The position numbers and the translations under genes are program-made. From JAKJEP01 sp964580995 (GTDB lineage: Bacteria > Planctomycetota > Phycisphaerae > Sedimentisphaerales > SM23-30), in NCBI GenBank assembly GCA_964580995.1, contig CAZOMV010000033.1:1-50463 (forward strand): 50,463 bases of DNA, read 5' to 3'. The first letter of the stretch is position 1, and every line of letters starts with the position of its first letter. Of this stretch, positions 1 to 8,830 are shown in pieces. A model generated the notes under the pieces. It was not told the origin of the DNA. It was given only the letters and a program-made list of their open reading frames with translations, and did no database searches.

Positions 1-133
1 GTTATACCAGAACAAAGAGGTTTTTCAACTATTATGGTGAGAAATGCGGGCTAGAGCGTATTGTGAGGCATAATGGATTAGGCTGGAACATATCCCCTGC
101 TTGCGGTTGTCTCATCGACAGCAAATTAAAAAC

Positions 134-159
134 AGGGTCGGCAACTTGTTACCGACCCT
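134..159 (-). terminator. Intrinsic terminator downstream of the 166-567 gene
   Basis: A perfect 8-bp stem (AGGGTCGG paired with CCGACCCT) encloses a 10-nt loop. Read on the minus strand it is followed by GTTTTTAATTT, a usable U-tract. It begins 7 bp after the stop codon of the minus-strand gene, so it fits a Rho-independent terminator. The core GTCGGCAACT is also found in a hairpin at 49785-49805, so the stem may derive from a dispersed palindrome. Confidence 0.7.
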
Positions 160-165
160 AAATGA

Positions 166-567
166 CTATTCAGTGCCTTTATTGTCTTTGCATCTTTCGG
201 ATTGCCGATACATCTGTTCGATGTGTTCAATGCTACGGTCATTCAGGAAAATGGGAGAAGGATATAAAATGACTGCATCCGAATGATCATCAAGGCTAAT
301 CCCTCTTAGTTTATAATTGGATCGGATATAATTATTGTCCCAGGCTCCTCTCTCATTATTGGGATCGAGAAAAGACCAGTCGGTCGGCCACTGATTGTCA
401 TGCGAGGATAGATAGGATTCTAGAGATCTTTCAATCAGTAAAACACCTTGCAGGTTAATTTCAGATCGATTGACTCGCGATGCCACCTTGATTACCATGG
501 CAATCCCGTAAGCCAATATGATGATTATCACGCCAACGATCAAATAGATGATGGTTTTCTTTTCCAT
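166..567 (-). CDS. Small membrane-anchored hypothetical protein
   Basis: I do not recognise this 133-residue protein. The chosen start (ATG at 567) gives MEKKTIIYLIVG followed by one strong hydrophobic segment at residues 5-25, then a soluble, acidic, Trp/Asp/Asn-rich domain with SFLDPNNERGAWDNN and a Pro-rich YPSPIF stretch. This suggests one N-terminal membrane anchor and an extracytoplasmic tail. An upstream in-frame start at 642 would add 25 Cys-rich residues before the hydrophobic segment and is less likely. It resembles the N-terminus of pseudopilin-like proteins only in having a hydrophobic leader; no prepilin cleavage motif is clear. An intrinsic terminator follows directly, which supports a real transcript. 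No neighbour hints at function. Confidence 0.5.
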   Translation of the reverse strand: MEKKTIIYLIVGVIIIILAYGIAMVIKVASRVNRSEINLQGVLLIERSLESYLSSHDNQWPTDWSFLDPNNERGAWDNNYIRSNYKLRGISLDDHSDAVILYPSPIFLNDRSIEHIEQMYRQSERCKDNKGTE

Positions 568-690
568 CTCTTTGTCTTTACTGTAACATTCCGTTCTGTA
601 AGTTCGGCAGTTTGTTTGCCGACACGATTCCTTACCAACCATGAACGCAGCGCGTAAATATATCTATTAGCCTGCCGTTCACTTTTATCC

Positions 691-760
691 ATTAACACCG
701 TACATGTAAGAACAACTCTATCATATCCCCGGCCGGCCCGGCAAACAATAGAATTTCGCA
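691..760 (+). repeat. Dispersed intergenic repeat, left copy
   Basis: This segment begins ATTAACACCG and runs through TAAGAACAA and GGCCGGCCCG. It is clearly similar to 50197-50272 in the same orientation, sharing ATTAACACCG, TAAGAACAA, GGCCGGCCCG and AAACAA in order with point differences. Neither copy is in a supported gene. Confidence 0.6.
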
Positions 761-950
761 CCAAAATTTCTCCCTCTTGTTTACTCTCTGCTGCCTGCAC
801 TCGGCCCCACCGCCTCGCATATGGGATGATTTGCCGTTTTATCGGGGGAAATCCCGGCTCCGAGAGCATGGAACACCGGTTTCCCCCCGTTAAGAGCATT
901 ATGCCGGCGGTTTCCATGCGATAAATCCTCCCGGCCCCCAGCGTTTAGCA

Positions 951-1172
951 GTAGTTGGTATCGGGTATCGGTGATAGGGCAGAGATCAGCTATTGGTTAG
1001 CGGATGCGGCGACCGGCGGGAGCGGTCCTGCGGACGGCGGATAATCACTTATCAGTTTCTGGTTATCAGTTATCGGTTACCGGTAAGTGATGGCAGCGAC
1101 CGGCGGGAGCGTCAAAAGGGGTAAACGCCCGCGTCGTAGTGGTGCGGGCTTTGCCTGCCATCTGGTCGGGTT
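951..1172. repeat. Low-complexity GGTTATCAGTTATCGG-type repeat block
   Basis: Several overlapping copies of short words (GGTTATC, CAGTTATCGG, GGTTACCGG) are interleaved with GCAGCGACCGGCGGGAGCG and end in CATCTGGTCGGGTT. The same words in the same order occur at 8953-9235, and parts recur at 50330-50413, so this is one family of degenerate dispersed intergenic sequence. Confidence 0.6.
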
Positions 1173-1241
1173 GAACATCATCTTTGAATCCTCACCGTCT
1201 CGGTAGGCAAGAACCTGCAGAACCGAAAGGCCCATTTTAGC

Positions 1242-1271
1242 AAATCAATATTGACTTTTGACGGTTCCGTC
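1242..1271 (-). mobile_element. Relic of the 89-bp MITE-like element (left-end fragment)
   Basis: About 30 bp match the GACGGAACCG end of the element in reverse orientation, ending GACGGTTCCGTC. Here the terminal palindrome is perfect (GACGG, TT, CCGTC). The remaining two thirds of the element and the other end are missing. Confidence 0.5.
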
Positions 1272-1426
1272 AAATTTTTAATCCGAATCGATCTGGCTGG
1301 TCGATGAATAATTAACGAAAAGCCAGGCGGAGCTGGTATGGTCCGACCGGTACTAAAATGAATGTAACGTCAATGAATATAATAAGATAGAGTTTTTCCG
1401 TCATAGGGGGGAGAGGAGCATACGAC

Positions 1427-2887
1427 GTGACGAAAAGGCAATCTGAGGACCGAAGCCGGGTCCGCATGAAAAGCGTGTTAGGCCTGGAGTTTTTGGAGCA
1501 GCGGCACCTTTTATCGGCCCTGGTGGCTGGCGTCGATACCGATGGGGATGGCTATCAAATCAAGCTCACCGGTGAGGGCAGCATTGTTAATCCGGATCTT
1601 AGCAGTCTTACCTTGATCGATACCACTTCCGGCAGTAATCTTAGTATTACCGTAACGGTCGTGGGGGAGGATGGGGATGGGCTGGTGAATGTTGGTAACA
1701 TTTCTACCAGCACCGCAAATCTGGGCAAGTTGATAGTGCAGGGAAACCTGGGTGGGCTGGAAGCCGGGAGTGTTCGGCAGATTACCGTGGAATCCATCGG
1801 TCTGGTGGAGGGGGATGGCCTGATTTTCGCGATTGACGGGGATGTCAGTTCCATTGCCGTACCGGGCGGAATCCTGGGAGCCAGCTTTACCATAGCGGGG
1901 GATCTGGGCAAGTTGACCGTTGGGGGCACGAAAGATACTGAAGCGGCCAGTAATATAAGCAGCAGCACCTTTGCCATCGATGGGAACCTGGACCGGATAC
2001 TGCTCAATCAATCCTTGACCGATAATTCCGTTATTGATGCGGTGGGGAATATCAAACAAGTCCAGATCAAAAAATCGATGATTAACAGCACGATTCAGGC
2101 CGGCGGTGATATCCAGACCGTTAAGATTGACGGCAGTATTTACAGCATGGCCCAGGTCGGCCAGCCGGACGCCCTGACCCTGGCGGCGGGCGGCGATGTG
2201 AAAAACATCCAGGTGAAGAAAAATATCGGGGATACGATTGTGAATATAGCCGGGGATCTCGGCTCACTCAAGACGGGTGAGGATTTACTGGGTACGACAC
2301 TGACAGCCCAGAACCTGCAAAATTGTATCATTGGGGATGATCTGAATAACAGCTTTATCGCTGTAAGTAAACGGCTGAATAAAATGCAGGCGCGGGAGAT
2401 TAGCGGCTTGACCCTGCGGATTAGCGAAACCCTGGGCAGTCTCCAGGTGAAAGAGGATGTGACCGGCAGTGTCCTTTCGGTTTTCACCCGGATCGACAAG
2501 GTGGTGATCGGTGGGGATTTGAACCGCAGTCTGATTCTAGGCGGGGTGGATATTGGTGAGGATTTCCTGCATAACACTGCCGATGATACCGATACAGGTG
2601 AAACCTGGATCGATACTGTCTTAATCGGCAAGGATATGACGGATACCAGCATTGTAGCCGGGATCAAGGCCAACGGGGATTATTTCGGCGATGGCGATGA
2701 CACGCGAACCGGGGAGGATGGCAAGGGCACAGCTCGTATTCATAAGATCAACGTAAAAGGTGAAATCAGCAGTAGTGGTGTCTCAGGGGAATATTACGCG
2801 ATCATAGCGGAGGATGGGATCGATTTTCTTCGGAGCGAAGGGAAACCATTTACCGGAGCGCCGGGGGTGTTGGTGGATATTCTCTAA
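1427..2887 (+). CDS. Secreted LEPR-type beta-repeat protein
   Basis: The 486-residue protein carries the planctomycete N-terminal signature LEFLEQRHLLSA (residues 20-31), a variant of the LEPRxLLS motif seen on large secreted proteins of this phylum. The start is a GTG with a strong ribosome site (GAGGAG at 1413-1418, 8-nt spacer). From about residue 55 to 480 it consists of loosely repeated 15-25 residue units with GDLG, GNL, DGDV and KVKK-like strands, the pattern of a parallel beta-helix or adhesin-like solenoid. No catalytic motif, C-terminal dockerin or PEP-CTERM anchor is visible, so a structural or surface role is inferred. An 89-bp element is inserted just after the stop: the duplicated 6-bp target starts on the AA of the TAA. 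Confidence 0.75.
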   Translation: MTKRQSEDRSRVRMKSVLGLEFLEQRHLLSALVAGVDTDGDGYQIKLTGEGSIVNPDLSSLTLIDTTSGSNLSITVTVVGEDGDGLVNVGNISTSTANLGKLIVQGNLGGLEAGSVRQITVESIGLVEGDGLIFAIDGDVSSIAVPGGILGASFTIAGDLGKLTVGGTKDTEAASNISSSTFAIDGNLDRILLNQSLTDNSVIDAVGNIKQVQIKKSMINSTIQAGGDIQTVKIDGSIYSMAQVGQPDALTLAAGGDVKNIQVKKNIGDTIVNIAGDLGSLKTGEDLLGTTLTAQNLQNCIIGDDLNNSFIAVSKRLNKMQAREISGLTLRISETLGSLQVKEDVTGSVLSVFTRIDKVVIGGDLNRSLILGGVDIGEDFLHNTADDTDTGETWIDTVLIGKDMTDTSIVAGIKANGDYFGDGDDTRTGEDGKGTARIHKINVKGEISSSGVSGEYYAIIAEDGIDFLRSEGKPFTGAPGVLVDIL

Positions 2888-2891
2888 CCGA

Positions 2892-2980
2892 GACGCCAGC
2901 GTCAAAACCTCGTCGTCCCCTTGTTATTGGGGAGCCAGAGCCGTTTTTGGAAGTCAATATTGATTTTTGGCGTTTCCGTC
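2892..2980 (-). mobile_element. 89-bp MITE-like element, copy 1
   Basis: A full-length copy in reverse orientation, flanked on both sides by the perfect 6-bp direct repeat AACCGA (2886-2891 and 2981-2986). The ends are GACGCCAGCGTC and CGTTTCCGTC. The left target copy overlaps the last two bases of the upstream stop codon. Confidence 0.85.
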
Positions 2981-3159
2981 AACCGAAGGGCGGGCCGTTT
3001 TGTCAATGATTTTTTCGCCAGCCGGTTTTGCCGTTTACTTTCCGCACCACCACGGCTAAAATTAAAAATAAGAGATTTCTCCCTGTGGAGACACAAGGAA
3101 GGTTTGTTTGCCCTGACTGGAAGCAAGCCGGTTTTTAATTGTTTAGGAAATAAGGATTT

Positions 3160-5415
3160 ATGAAATATCAATCGTATAGCTGCTGGTTTCTGCTGGTCGT
3201 TGTTTTGTGTATGCCGATATTATTGTCGGGTCAACAAAATGCTGATTTACTGAGCATCAAAGAAGCCGCCAGGAGCATGTCGCAGGGGAAATTTGATCAG
3301 GCTCAGTCCCTGTCAGTCGGAGAGTCCTTGGAAGGTACGACGGGTGATTACGCCCGCGAATTACAAAAAATTCTGGCCGGTTATGACCAGTTGCATACCG
3401 AATTGGAAAGTTCCTATCAGGGTGCCTATCAGGAATATCTGGACAAGATCGAAGAATCGATTCAATCGTCGCAGTGGCTGCAGAAACTGTACGAAACCAG
3501 CCAGTCGATCCCCTTTCACAGCAAGGAAAAAGAAAAGCTGGAGTCGGATTATCAGGAAAAGATCGATGGGCATTGGCTGACGGCGTTGGCGAATCTTTCC
3601 CTGTCGGATGATCTGGCGAAGAAAACCGATGTCAGCAAAACCATAGATCCGCAGCGGCAAAATGAGATTATCAGCCGGGCCTTGGATATAGCGCAGCGCT
3701 GGCAGACGCAGGGAAAACTGCAGGAAGCGTATGGCCGGATTTATCGGTATCTGCTTTATCTGGATCCGAAAAACGAAGAATATGAGAAAACCGCCCAGCA
3801 GCTATTGCGTCAGGCGATCCTGATTAGTATGTATGTACCGGATCCGAATCAGGATTCCGTCAGTTGGCAGGAGCGGCGGGAAGGGGTTTCTTTTGATATT
3901 GTGCAGACGGCGTTGAATATTACGGCGGCCAAGTATGTGGAAGAGCCAAATTTCAAGGAAATGACACAGAAGGCCCTGGATTGCTGCCGGATTATTGCGG
4001 AAACCCCCCAACTGGCCGTGACGTTTGAAAAGATCAAGGATCCGAATGTCGTACAAAGCTATCTGGGGAAAATGGATGAGTTGATTGCCCAGGTAAAAGC
4101 GGCGGCCCCGGAACAAATTGGCTATTTTCAGGTCTTGCAGTATCTGGGGTATGTGATCGGGATCAACCGGGATACGCTCCAATTGCCTCTTACTGTTTTG
4201 ATGGCGGAATTTACGGAAGGGGCGTATTCGACGCTGGACGGCTATACCTATGTCATCTGGCCTGGCGATGTGACCGAATTTCAGAAAGACATGACCAATG
4301 AATTCGCGGGGGTGGGTATTGTGATCAAAAAGAAAGATAATTATCCGGCGGTGGATTCGCTTCTGGAAGATTCCCCCGCCCAGCGGGCAGGGCTGGATGC
4401 CGAAGATATTATTACCGCGGTGGATGGGAAAAGCGCCGCGAATATCTCGCTGGAAGCGGCGGTGCGGAGAATCACCGGTGAGGCGGGTACGGATGTGGTG
4501 CTTACCATTAACCGCGAAGGCTTTGACAAACCGCGGGATTTCACTCTAACCCGGGATTGGATCGTAGTCCAGACCATCAAGGGCTTGTACCGGGATGAAA
4601 AGGGAGATTGGCAGTATTTTGTGGACAAGGAAAATGGGATTGCCTATGTGCGCATGACAAATTTTTCCAATGAGACGACCACCCGATTTCGTAATTTGCT
4701 GCAACAACTGCAAGGGGAAAATATGCGCGGGCTGGTATTGGATCTGCGTAATAACAGCGGGGGATTTCTGGGTACGGCGGTCGAGATCGCGAACAGTTTT
4801 CTCTCGAGTGGGACGATTGTGAGTACCCGGTCCCGGAATAATGAAATGACCAGCGAGGATAAGGCCCGTCCGGAAAGTACGGTGGATGGCAGCGTGCCGC
4901 TGGTGGTGCTGATTAACGGCATTTCGGCCAGCGCCTCCGAGATTGTCTCGGGATGTTTGAAAGATAACCAGCGGGCTTTGGTAATCGGCACCCGCAGTTA
5001 TGGAAAAGGCAGCGTGCAGACGATTCAATCGATTCGTCCGACGCAGGCGCAGATGAAGATTACCATCGCCTATTACTATCTTCCCAGCGGCCGTCGCGTC
5101 AATCGCAATCCCCTGGATAAAGACAACGAAGATTACGGCGTGGAGCCGGACGTGACCGTGGAATTGACCGGCAACCAGATGATCGAACTGGAAAAAAAAC
5201 GCCGGGATGCGGGGATTTTGCACCAGAACGGTGCAGAGAAGGATACAACTGCAACCCGGACGGTATATAATGCGGAAGAGATTGTAAAGGTTGATCCTCA
5301 ATTGCACATGGCCTTGCTATGCCTCAAATCCCATTTGCTGGCGGATTCTCTGGGGGCAAGTAATTCTTCGGAATCCCTGGCCAAATTGAAAAAATCCGGG
5401 ATGGACCGGGATTGA
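3160..5415 (+). CDS. S41-family C-terminal processing peptidase with PDZ domain
   Basis: A signal peptide (residues 1-25) is followed by about 330 residues of mainly helical, TPR-like sequence not normal for short CtpA proteins. Then come a PDZ domain (about 380-455, starting FAGVGIVIKKK, with SPAQRAGLDAEDIITAVDG) and the S41 core (about 493-680). The core contains VLDLRNNSGGFL, the catalytic Ser in SASASEI (about S591) and the Lys in YGKGSVQ (about K616); their 25-residue spacing matches the Ser/Lys dyad of this family. The product should be a periplasmic serine protease that cleaves C-terminal tails. At 751 residues it is longer than typical CtpA and closer to tail-specific proteases with extra N-terminal domains. 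ATG with AAGGAT upstream. It stands alone, with the 89-bp element between it and the LEPR-type gene. Confidence 0.88.
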   Translation: MKYQSYSCWFLLVVVLCMPILLSGQQNADLLSIKEAARSMSQGKFDQAQSLSVGESLEGTTGDYARELQKILAGYDQLHTELESSYQGAYQEYLDKIEESIQSSQWLQKLYETSQSIPFHSKEKEKLESDYQEKIDGHWLTALANLSLSDDLAKKTDVSKTIDPQRQNEIISRALDIAQRWQTQGKLQEAYGRIYRYLLYLDPKNEEYEKTAQQLLRQAILISMYVPDPNQDSVSWQERREGVSFDIVQTALNITAAKYVEEPNFKEMTQKALDCCRIIAETPQLAVTFEKIKDPNVVQSYLGKMDELIAQVKAAAPEQIGYFQVLQYLGYVIGINRDTLQLPLTVLMAEFTEGAYSTLDGYTYVIWPGDVTEFQKDMTNEFAGVGIVIKKKDNYPAVDSLLEDSPAQRAGLDAEDIITAVDGKSAANISLEAAVRRITGEAGTDVVLTINREGFDKPRDFTLTRDWIVVQTIKGLYRDEKGDWQYFVDKENGIAYVRMTNFSNETTTRFRNLLQQLQGENMRGLVLDLRNNSGGFLGTAVEIANSFLSSGTIVSTRSRNNEMTSEDKARPESTVDGSVPLVVLINGISASASEIVSGCLKDNQRALVIGTRSYGKGSVQTIQSIRPTQAQMKITIAYYYLPSGRRVNRNPLDKDNEDYGVEPDVTVELTGNQMIELEKKRRDAGILHQNGAEKDTTATRTVYNAEEIVKVDPQLHMALLCLKSHLLADSLGASNSSESLAKLKKSGMDRD

Positions 5416-5538
5416 ACCGATTTTTTCATTGATTCCGACCAGTCAAAACGGTCTGGCTGAGGGATGGGCAGGGCCTGTACTGCAGTATCGTATTCTTGTG
5501 GGATACAACAATATTCGTTTTTGTGTAAAATTATTCTA

Positions 5539-5567
5539 TTGAAAAGGCTTATTGTAAAACTTACTAT
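5539..5567 (+). promoter_or_regulatory. Sigma-70-type promoter for the DUF1080 lipoprotein gene
   Basis: TTGAAA (5539-5544), a 17-bp spacer and TACTAT (5562-5567) form a reasonable promoter about 55 nt upstream of the AAGGAG site and ATG at 5629. This supports the internal start over the longer open frame. Confidence 0.45.
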
Positions 5568-5628
5568 TTCGGATATGTTTGAATCGTACAGAAATAACAG
5601 TGTTCAAATTATGACAAGGAGTTCGGCT

Positions 5629-6396
5629 ATGCAAATGAAAACCATTTTGACTATGACTAGTATTATGTTGTTGATTACCATGTTAAGCTGTGCCGTGAGC
5701 GATACAAAACCGGAAACGGGGCAACAGTGGGCCATTCATGATATGAACCGGCCCCAGCCGCCGGTGGTAGCGCCCGGCGAGCAACCAAGTGCGCCTTCCT
5801 CGGATGCGATCGTGCTCTTTGACGGCAGCAATCTGGATGCCTGGCTCAACGGCAAGGGCGAGGCGCCGCAGTGGAAGGTGGAAAACGGCTATATGGAAGT
5901 AACTAAAACCGGCGCTATCGCCACCAAACAGTCTTTCGGCAGTTGCCAGTTGCATCTGGAATGGGCCACGCCGGAGGTGGCGGTCGGCAACGGCCAGGAA
6001 CGCGGCAACAGCGGGATATTTCTCATGAACCAATATGAACTCCAGATTCTGGATTCCTATGAAAATCCCACCTATCCGGACGGCCAGGCTGGTTCGATCT
6101 ACGGCCAGTATCCCCCCCAGGTGAATGTCAGCCGCAAACCCGGGCAGTGGCAAAGCTATGATGTGATCTTTCATAGGCCGGTGTTCGATGAGAGCGGCAA
6201 TCTGCTGAAAGCGGCGACCATCACGGTTTTCCAGAACGGCGTGCTGGTCCAGGATAATGTGGAAATCAAGGGTGCTACCGCGCACAAGGCGCCGGCTGCC
6301 TACCATGCCCATCCGGACAAGCTGCCGCTGGCCCTGCAGGATCATGGCAATCCGACCCGCTTCCGCAATATCTGGATTCGCGAATTGGCGGATTAA
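5629..6396 (+). CDS. DUF1080 (3-keto-disaccharide hydrolase-like) lipoprotein
   Basis: The 255-residue product has a lipoprotein signal ending in MLSC (lipobox Cys near residue 18). A DUF1080 domain runs from about residue 60 to the end: IVLFDGSNLDAWLNGKG, then GNSGIFLMNQYELQILDS, and a final RFRNIWIREL strand. The family has a concanavalin-like jelly-roll fold and includes 3-keto-disaccharide hydrolases; many planctomycete members are uncharacterised. The start at 5629 was chosen because AAGGAG lies 7 nt upstream and it places the signal peptide at the N-terminus; the longer frame from 5464 would bury it. It probably acts in the periplasm on sugars. The rmuC gene starts 24 bp downstream. Confidence 0.85.
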   Translation: MQMKTILTMTSIMLLITMLSCAVSDTKPETGQQWAIHDMNRPQPPVVAPGEQPSAPSSDAIVLFDGSNLDAWLNGKGEAPQWKVENGYMEVTKTGAIATKQSFGSCQLHLEWATPEVAVGNGQERGNSGIFLMNQYELQILDSYENPTYPDGQAGSIYGQYPPQVNVSRKPGQWQSYDVIFHRPVFDESGNLLKAATITVFQNGVLVQDNVEIKGATAHKAPAAYHAHPDKLPLALQDHGNPTRFRNIWIRELAD

Positions 6397-6420
6397 ATCC
6401 ATCGTTGGGGTACGATTATC

Positions 6421-7524
6421 ATGCCTGAAGCATTGCCTATCGTAGTTGGCCTGGCGGTTCTGCTGCTGATAACGGTGATTGTGTTGCTGGTGATTCTGCT
6501 CCGTCATGGCCGGAATCGGCAGCCGGATTCGTCGCTGCAGCTTTTGCAGCAGCAAATCAGCCACCTGTCCGATCAGCAGGGCGTGCGGCTGGATAAGATC
6601 GGCGAGCAGTTGAGCGGTTCTATCCAGCATATGACGACAAATCTGAACGACCGGCTGCATCAGAGCCAGGTCTTGACGCAGGAAGTACAGAAGGCCGTGA
6701 CGGAGCGGCTGGAGTCGGCGGGCAAGACCATCGGCGATGTCAAAGGCCAGTTGGGCCAGCTTTCGCAGGCGACCCAGAACATTTTGCAGGTGGGCAGCGA
6801 GGTCCGCAAGCTCCAAGACATCCTGCAAAGTCCCAAGTTGCGGGGGGGGCTGGGAGAGTGGTCTCTGGAAAATCTGCTGGCGGAGGTTTTGCCCGCCCAG
6901 CATTATCATCTGCAATATACATTTAAAACAGGCAACAAAGTGGATGCCCTGGTCAATCTGGCCCAAGGCAGCGTGAGCATTGATGCAAAATTTCCCCTGC
7001 CTAATTTTATGGCCATGCTGGAGGCCGGCGAGGAAGCGGCCCGGCTCAAGTGGCGTAAGGCTTTTTTGAAGGATGTCTGCCGCCGGATTGATGAGATTGC
7101 TGATAAATATATTCTGCCGGAGGAAGGCACGCTGGATTTTGCCCTCATGTACGTACCGGCGGAAAATGTATATTACGAGACCACGGTGGCCCCGGTAGGG
7201 GGGGAGGTCGATATTAACGTCTATGCCCGGCAGCGCAAGGTGATTCTGGTTTCCCCGAACACCCTCTACAGCTACCTGATGACCATTGCTACCGGGCTGA
7301 AGGGATTGCAGATCGAGCGCAACGCCCGGCTAATCTATGAGCAACTGGCCCACCTGGGCTCGGAGCTGGAACTGTTTGTGGCCGATTATGCCCTGGTGGG
7401 CAAACATCTGGGCAACGCCAGGGCCAAGTATGACGAGGCAGGCAAACGGCTGGACCATTTCAGTTTGCGTCTGCAAAATCTGGATTCCGATCCCGCAAAA
7501 TCCAAAGAGAACCCAAATCCATAA
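6421..7524 (+). CDS. rmuC: DNA recombination protein RmuC
   Basis: The 367-residue protein has one N-terminal membrane helix (residues 5-27), then a Gln-rich coiled coil (about 35-130), then the conserved RmuC core. The core includes LRGGLGEWSLENLLAEVLP, the VDALVNLAQGSVSIDAKFP strand pair and the ILVSPNTLYSYL motif. RmuC family members are predicted nucleases that limit inversion at short inverted repeats. Length is near the usual 350-480 residues. It follows the DUF1080 gene by 24 bp and may be cotranscribed with it by chance of position, as no functional link is evident. Confidence 0.9.
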   Translation: MPEALPIVVGLAVLLLITVIVLLVILLRHGRNRQPDSSLQLLQQQISHLSDQQGVRLDKIGEQLSGSIQHMTTNLNDRLHQSQVLTQEVQKAVTERLESAGKTIGDVKGQLGQLSQATQNILQVGSEVRKLQDILQSPKLRGGLGEWSLENLLAEVLPAQHYHLQYTFKTGNKVDALVNLAQGSVSIDAKFPLPNFMAMLEAGEEAARLKWRKAFLKDVCRRIDEIADKYILPEEGTLDFALMYVPAENVYYETTVAPVGGEVDINVYARQRKVILVSPNTLYSYLMTIATGLKGLQIERNARLIYEQLAHLGSELELFVADYALVGKHLGNARAKYDEAGKRLDHFSLRLQNLDSDPAKSKENPNP

Positions 7525-7603
7525 CCATGCGGTCCTCCGTTGAAATTTTCAGTTGTATTAAAAAATATTTTAGGTTTATCCTGCTGTAATCAGGGAGATG
7601 TTT

Positions 7604-8830
7604 ATGACCAGACTATCGAGACGTAATTTTCTGAAAAAAACGGGTATTGGTTCGGCGCTATTGGGATTAGCCGCTGCGGATGCGAAAGCGGAACAGGCCA
7701 TTCCGGGTTTCGATCAGACGCAAACGCAGATCGATCCGGATCAGGCCTGGCAGCAAAAATATGACCGCAAGGTTCGGGTGGGAATTGTCGGCCATGGTCT
7801 TTGCCAGTTCGGCCTGGAATTCGGGCTTCAGCATCATCCCAACGTCGAACTGGTGGCGGTGAGCGATTTGTTTCCGGATCGCTGCGCCGATATGGCCCAA
7901 AAGGCCAATTGCGGCAAGACCTACCCGTCGCTGGAGGAGATGGTCAGGGACGATTCCATCGAGGCCATCTATTGTGCCACGGACGCCCCCTCCCACGCCA
8001 AACATGCGATCCTTTGTCTGGAGCACGGCAAGCATGTGGCGACGGCGGTCCCGGTCTTTTACGGTGATATCGAGGACGCCGAAAAGCTCCTGGAATGCTG
8101 CCGGAAGAACCGGGGACTGGTGTACGCCATGTTCGAAACCTCGTGTTTTCATGACGATCTCTTCGCCATGGAAAAACTGTATGCCGCCGGCGTTTTTGGC
8201 CGGCTCGTCTATACCGAAGGGGAATACTGTCATCCGCATTCGCTGGGGGAACCGGTGCTGGGCTCGTATAAGGACTGGCGGAAGAAAGGCTGTCCCATCT
8301 GGTATCCGACCCACGCGACGGCTTACTATGTCGGCGTCACGCATCAATCGCTGCTGGAGGTCTCCTGCCAGGGCACCCCGCTGTTTGATCCGGACCAGCG
8401 CATTCCCAACGCGATCGGGAATATCTTCAAGTCGGAAGTCGGCCTGTTCCGGACGTCCGAAGGCGGCCTGGCCCGCATGATTGTATGCGGTTCACAGGGG
8501 GAATACCTCGAAGCGGGACGCATCCGGGGCGAATACGGCGGCTTCAACAGGACTTTTACCGGCGACCGGACGGGCAGTAAACGCTACCACGAGGCGCTCC
8601 AGGGCGGCCTGCGGATTGCGAAGTATGCTTTACCGCCGGGCGTTTTGCCGGGCGGGCATGGCGGCTCCCACGGCTACCTTGGGGACGACTTCATCGACGC
8701 CATTCTCTCCGCCCGCCAGCCGAAAGTGGGTGTCATCGATGCGTTGAACATGACCGTGCCCGGCTATTATGCGCACCTGTCCGCAATGAAGGACGGCGAA
8801 ACGCTGAAGATTCCCCAGTATGCACTATAA
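7604..8830 (+). CDS. Tat-exported Gfo/Idh/MocA-family oxidoreductase
   Basis: The N-terminus SRRNFLKKTGIGSALLG is a twin-arginine signal typical of planctomycete oxidoreductases. A Rossmann domain follows (VRVGIVGHGLCQFGL at about residues 48-62; AVSDLFPDRC; TDAPSHAKHAILCLEHGKHV, the family's EKP-like region altered to TAVPV). After that comes the C-terminal substrate domain with the WYPTHATAYYVGV motif. ATG at 7604 is preferred over 7598 because AGGGAG at 7592-7597 then has a 6-nt spacer. The expected activity is NAD(P)-dependent oxidation or reduction of a sugar or inositol in the periplasm, or a glycosidase-like NAD-cofactored reaction as in some GH109-type relatives. Substrate unknown. 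Confidence 0.88.
   Translation: MTRLSRRNFLKKTGIGSALLGLAAADAKAEQAIPGFDQTQTQIDPDQAWQQKYDRKVRVGIVGHGLCQFGLEFGLQHHPNVELVAVSDLFPDRCADMAQKANCGKTYPSLEEMVRDDSIEAIYCATDAPSHAKHAILCLEHGKHVATAVPVFYGDIEDAEKLLECCRKNRGLVYAMFETSCFHDDLFAMEKLYAAGVFGRLVYTEGEYCHPHSLGEPVLGSYKDWRKKGCPIWYPTHATAYYVGVTHQSLLEVSCQGTPLFDPDQRIPNAIGNIFKSEVGLFRTSEGGLARMIVCGSQGEYLEAGRIRGEYGGFNRTFTGDRTGSKRYHEALQGGLRIAKYALPPGVLPGGHGGSHGYLGDDFIDAILSARQPKVGVIDALNMTVPGYYAHLSAMKDGETLKIPQYAL

Larger units (their letters stand above)
568..1426. other. Gene-poor interval with degenerate repeats
   Basis: No convincing gene is seen here. The interval holds a segment at 691-760 that recurs near the right edge of the window (50197-50272). It also holds low-complexity runs of GTTATCAGTTATCGGTTAC type at 951-1090, a GGCGGGAGCG-rich block, the short repeat CATCTGGTCGGGTT at 1159-1172, and a relic of the 89-bp element at 1242-1271. 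A -10-like TATAAT lies at 1378-1383 with no good -35, possibly serving the gene that starts at 1427. Confidence 0.6.

Noticed and set aside
540..917. A 125-residue open frame on the minus strand overlapping the small membrane protein
   Set aside because: It overlaps the better-supported 166-567 gene in another frame, has no recognisable domain, and covers the dispersed repeat also found at the right edge.
1378..1383. A promoter for the LEPR-type gene based on TATAAT
   Set aside because: The -10 is perfect, but no credible -35 lies at 16-18 bp, and the area is AT-rich; not enough to call.
2892..2980. Element ends as transcription terminators
   Set aside because: The terminal hairpins are only 5 bp with a 2-nt loop and have no T-tract in the needed direction; shared length and flanking repeats favour a mobile element.
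5683..6966. A 427-residue minus-strand open frame opposite the DUF1080 and rmuC genes
   Set aside because: It lies antisense to two well-supported genes and spans their junction; its Gln/Leu-rich translation has no domain features. It is a codon-bias shadow.
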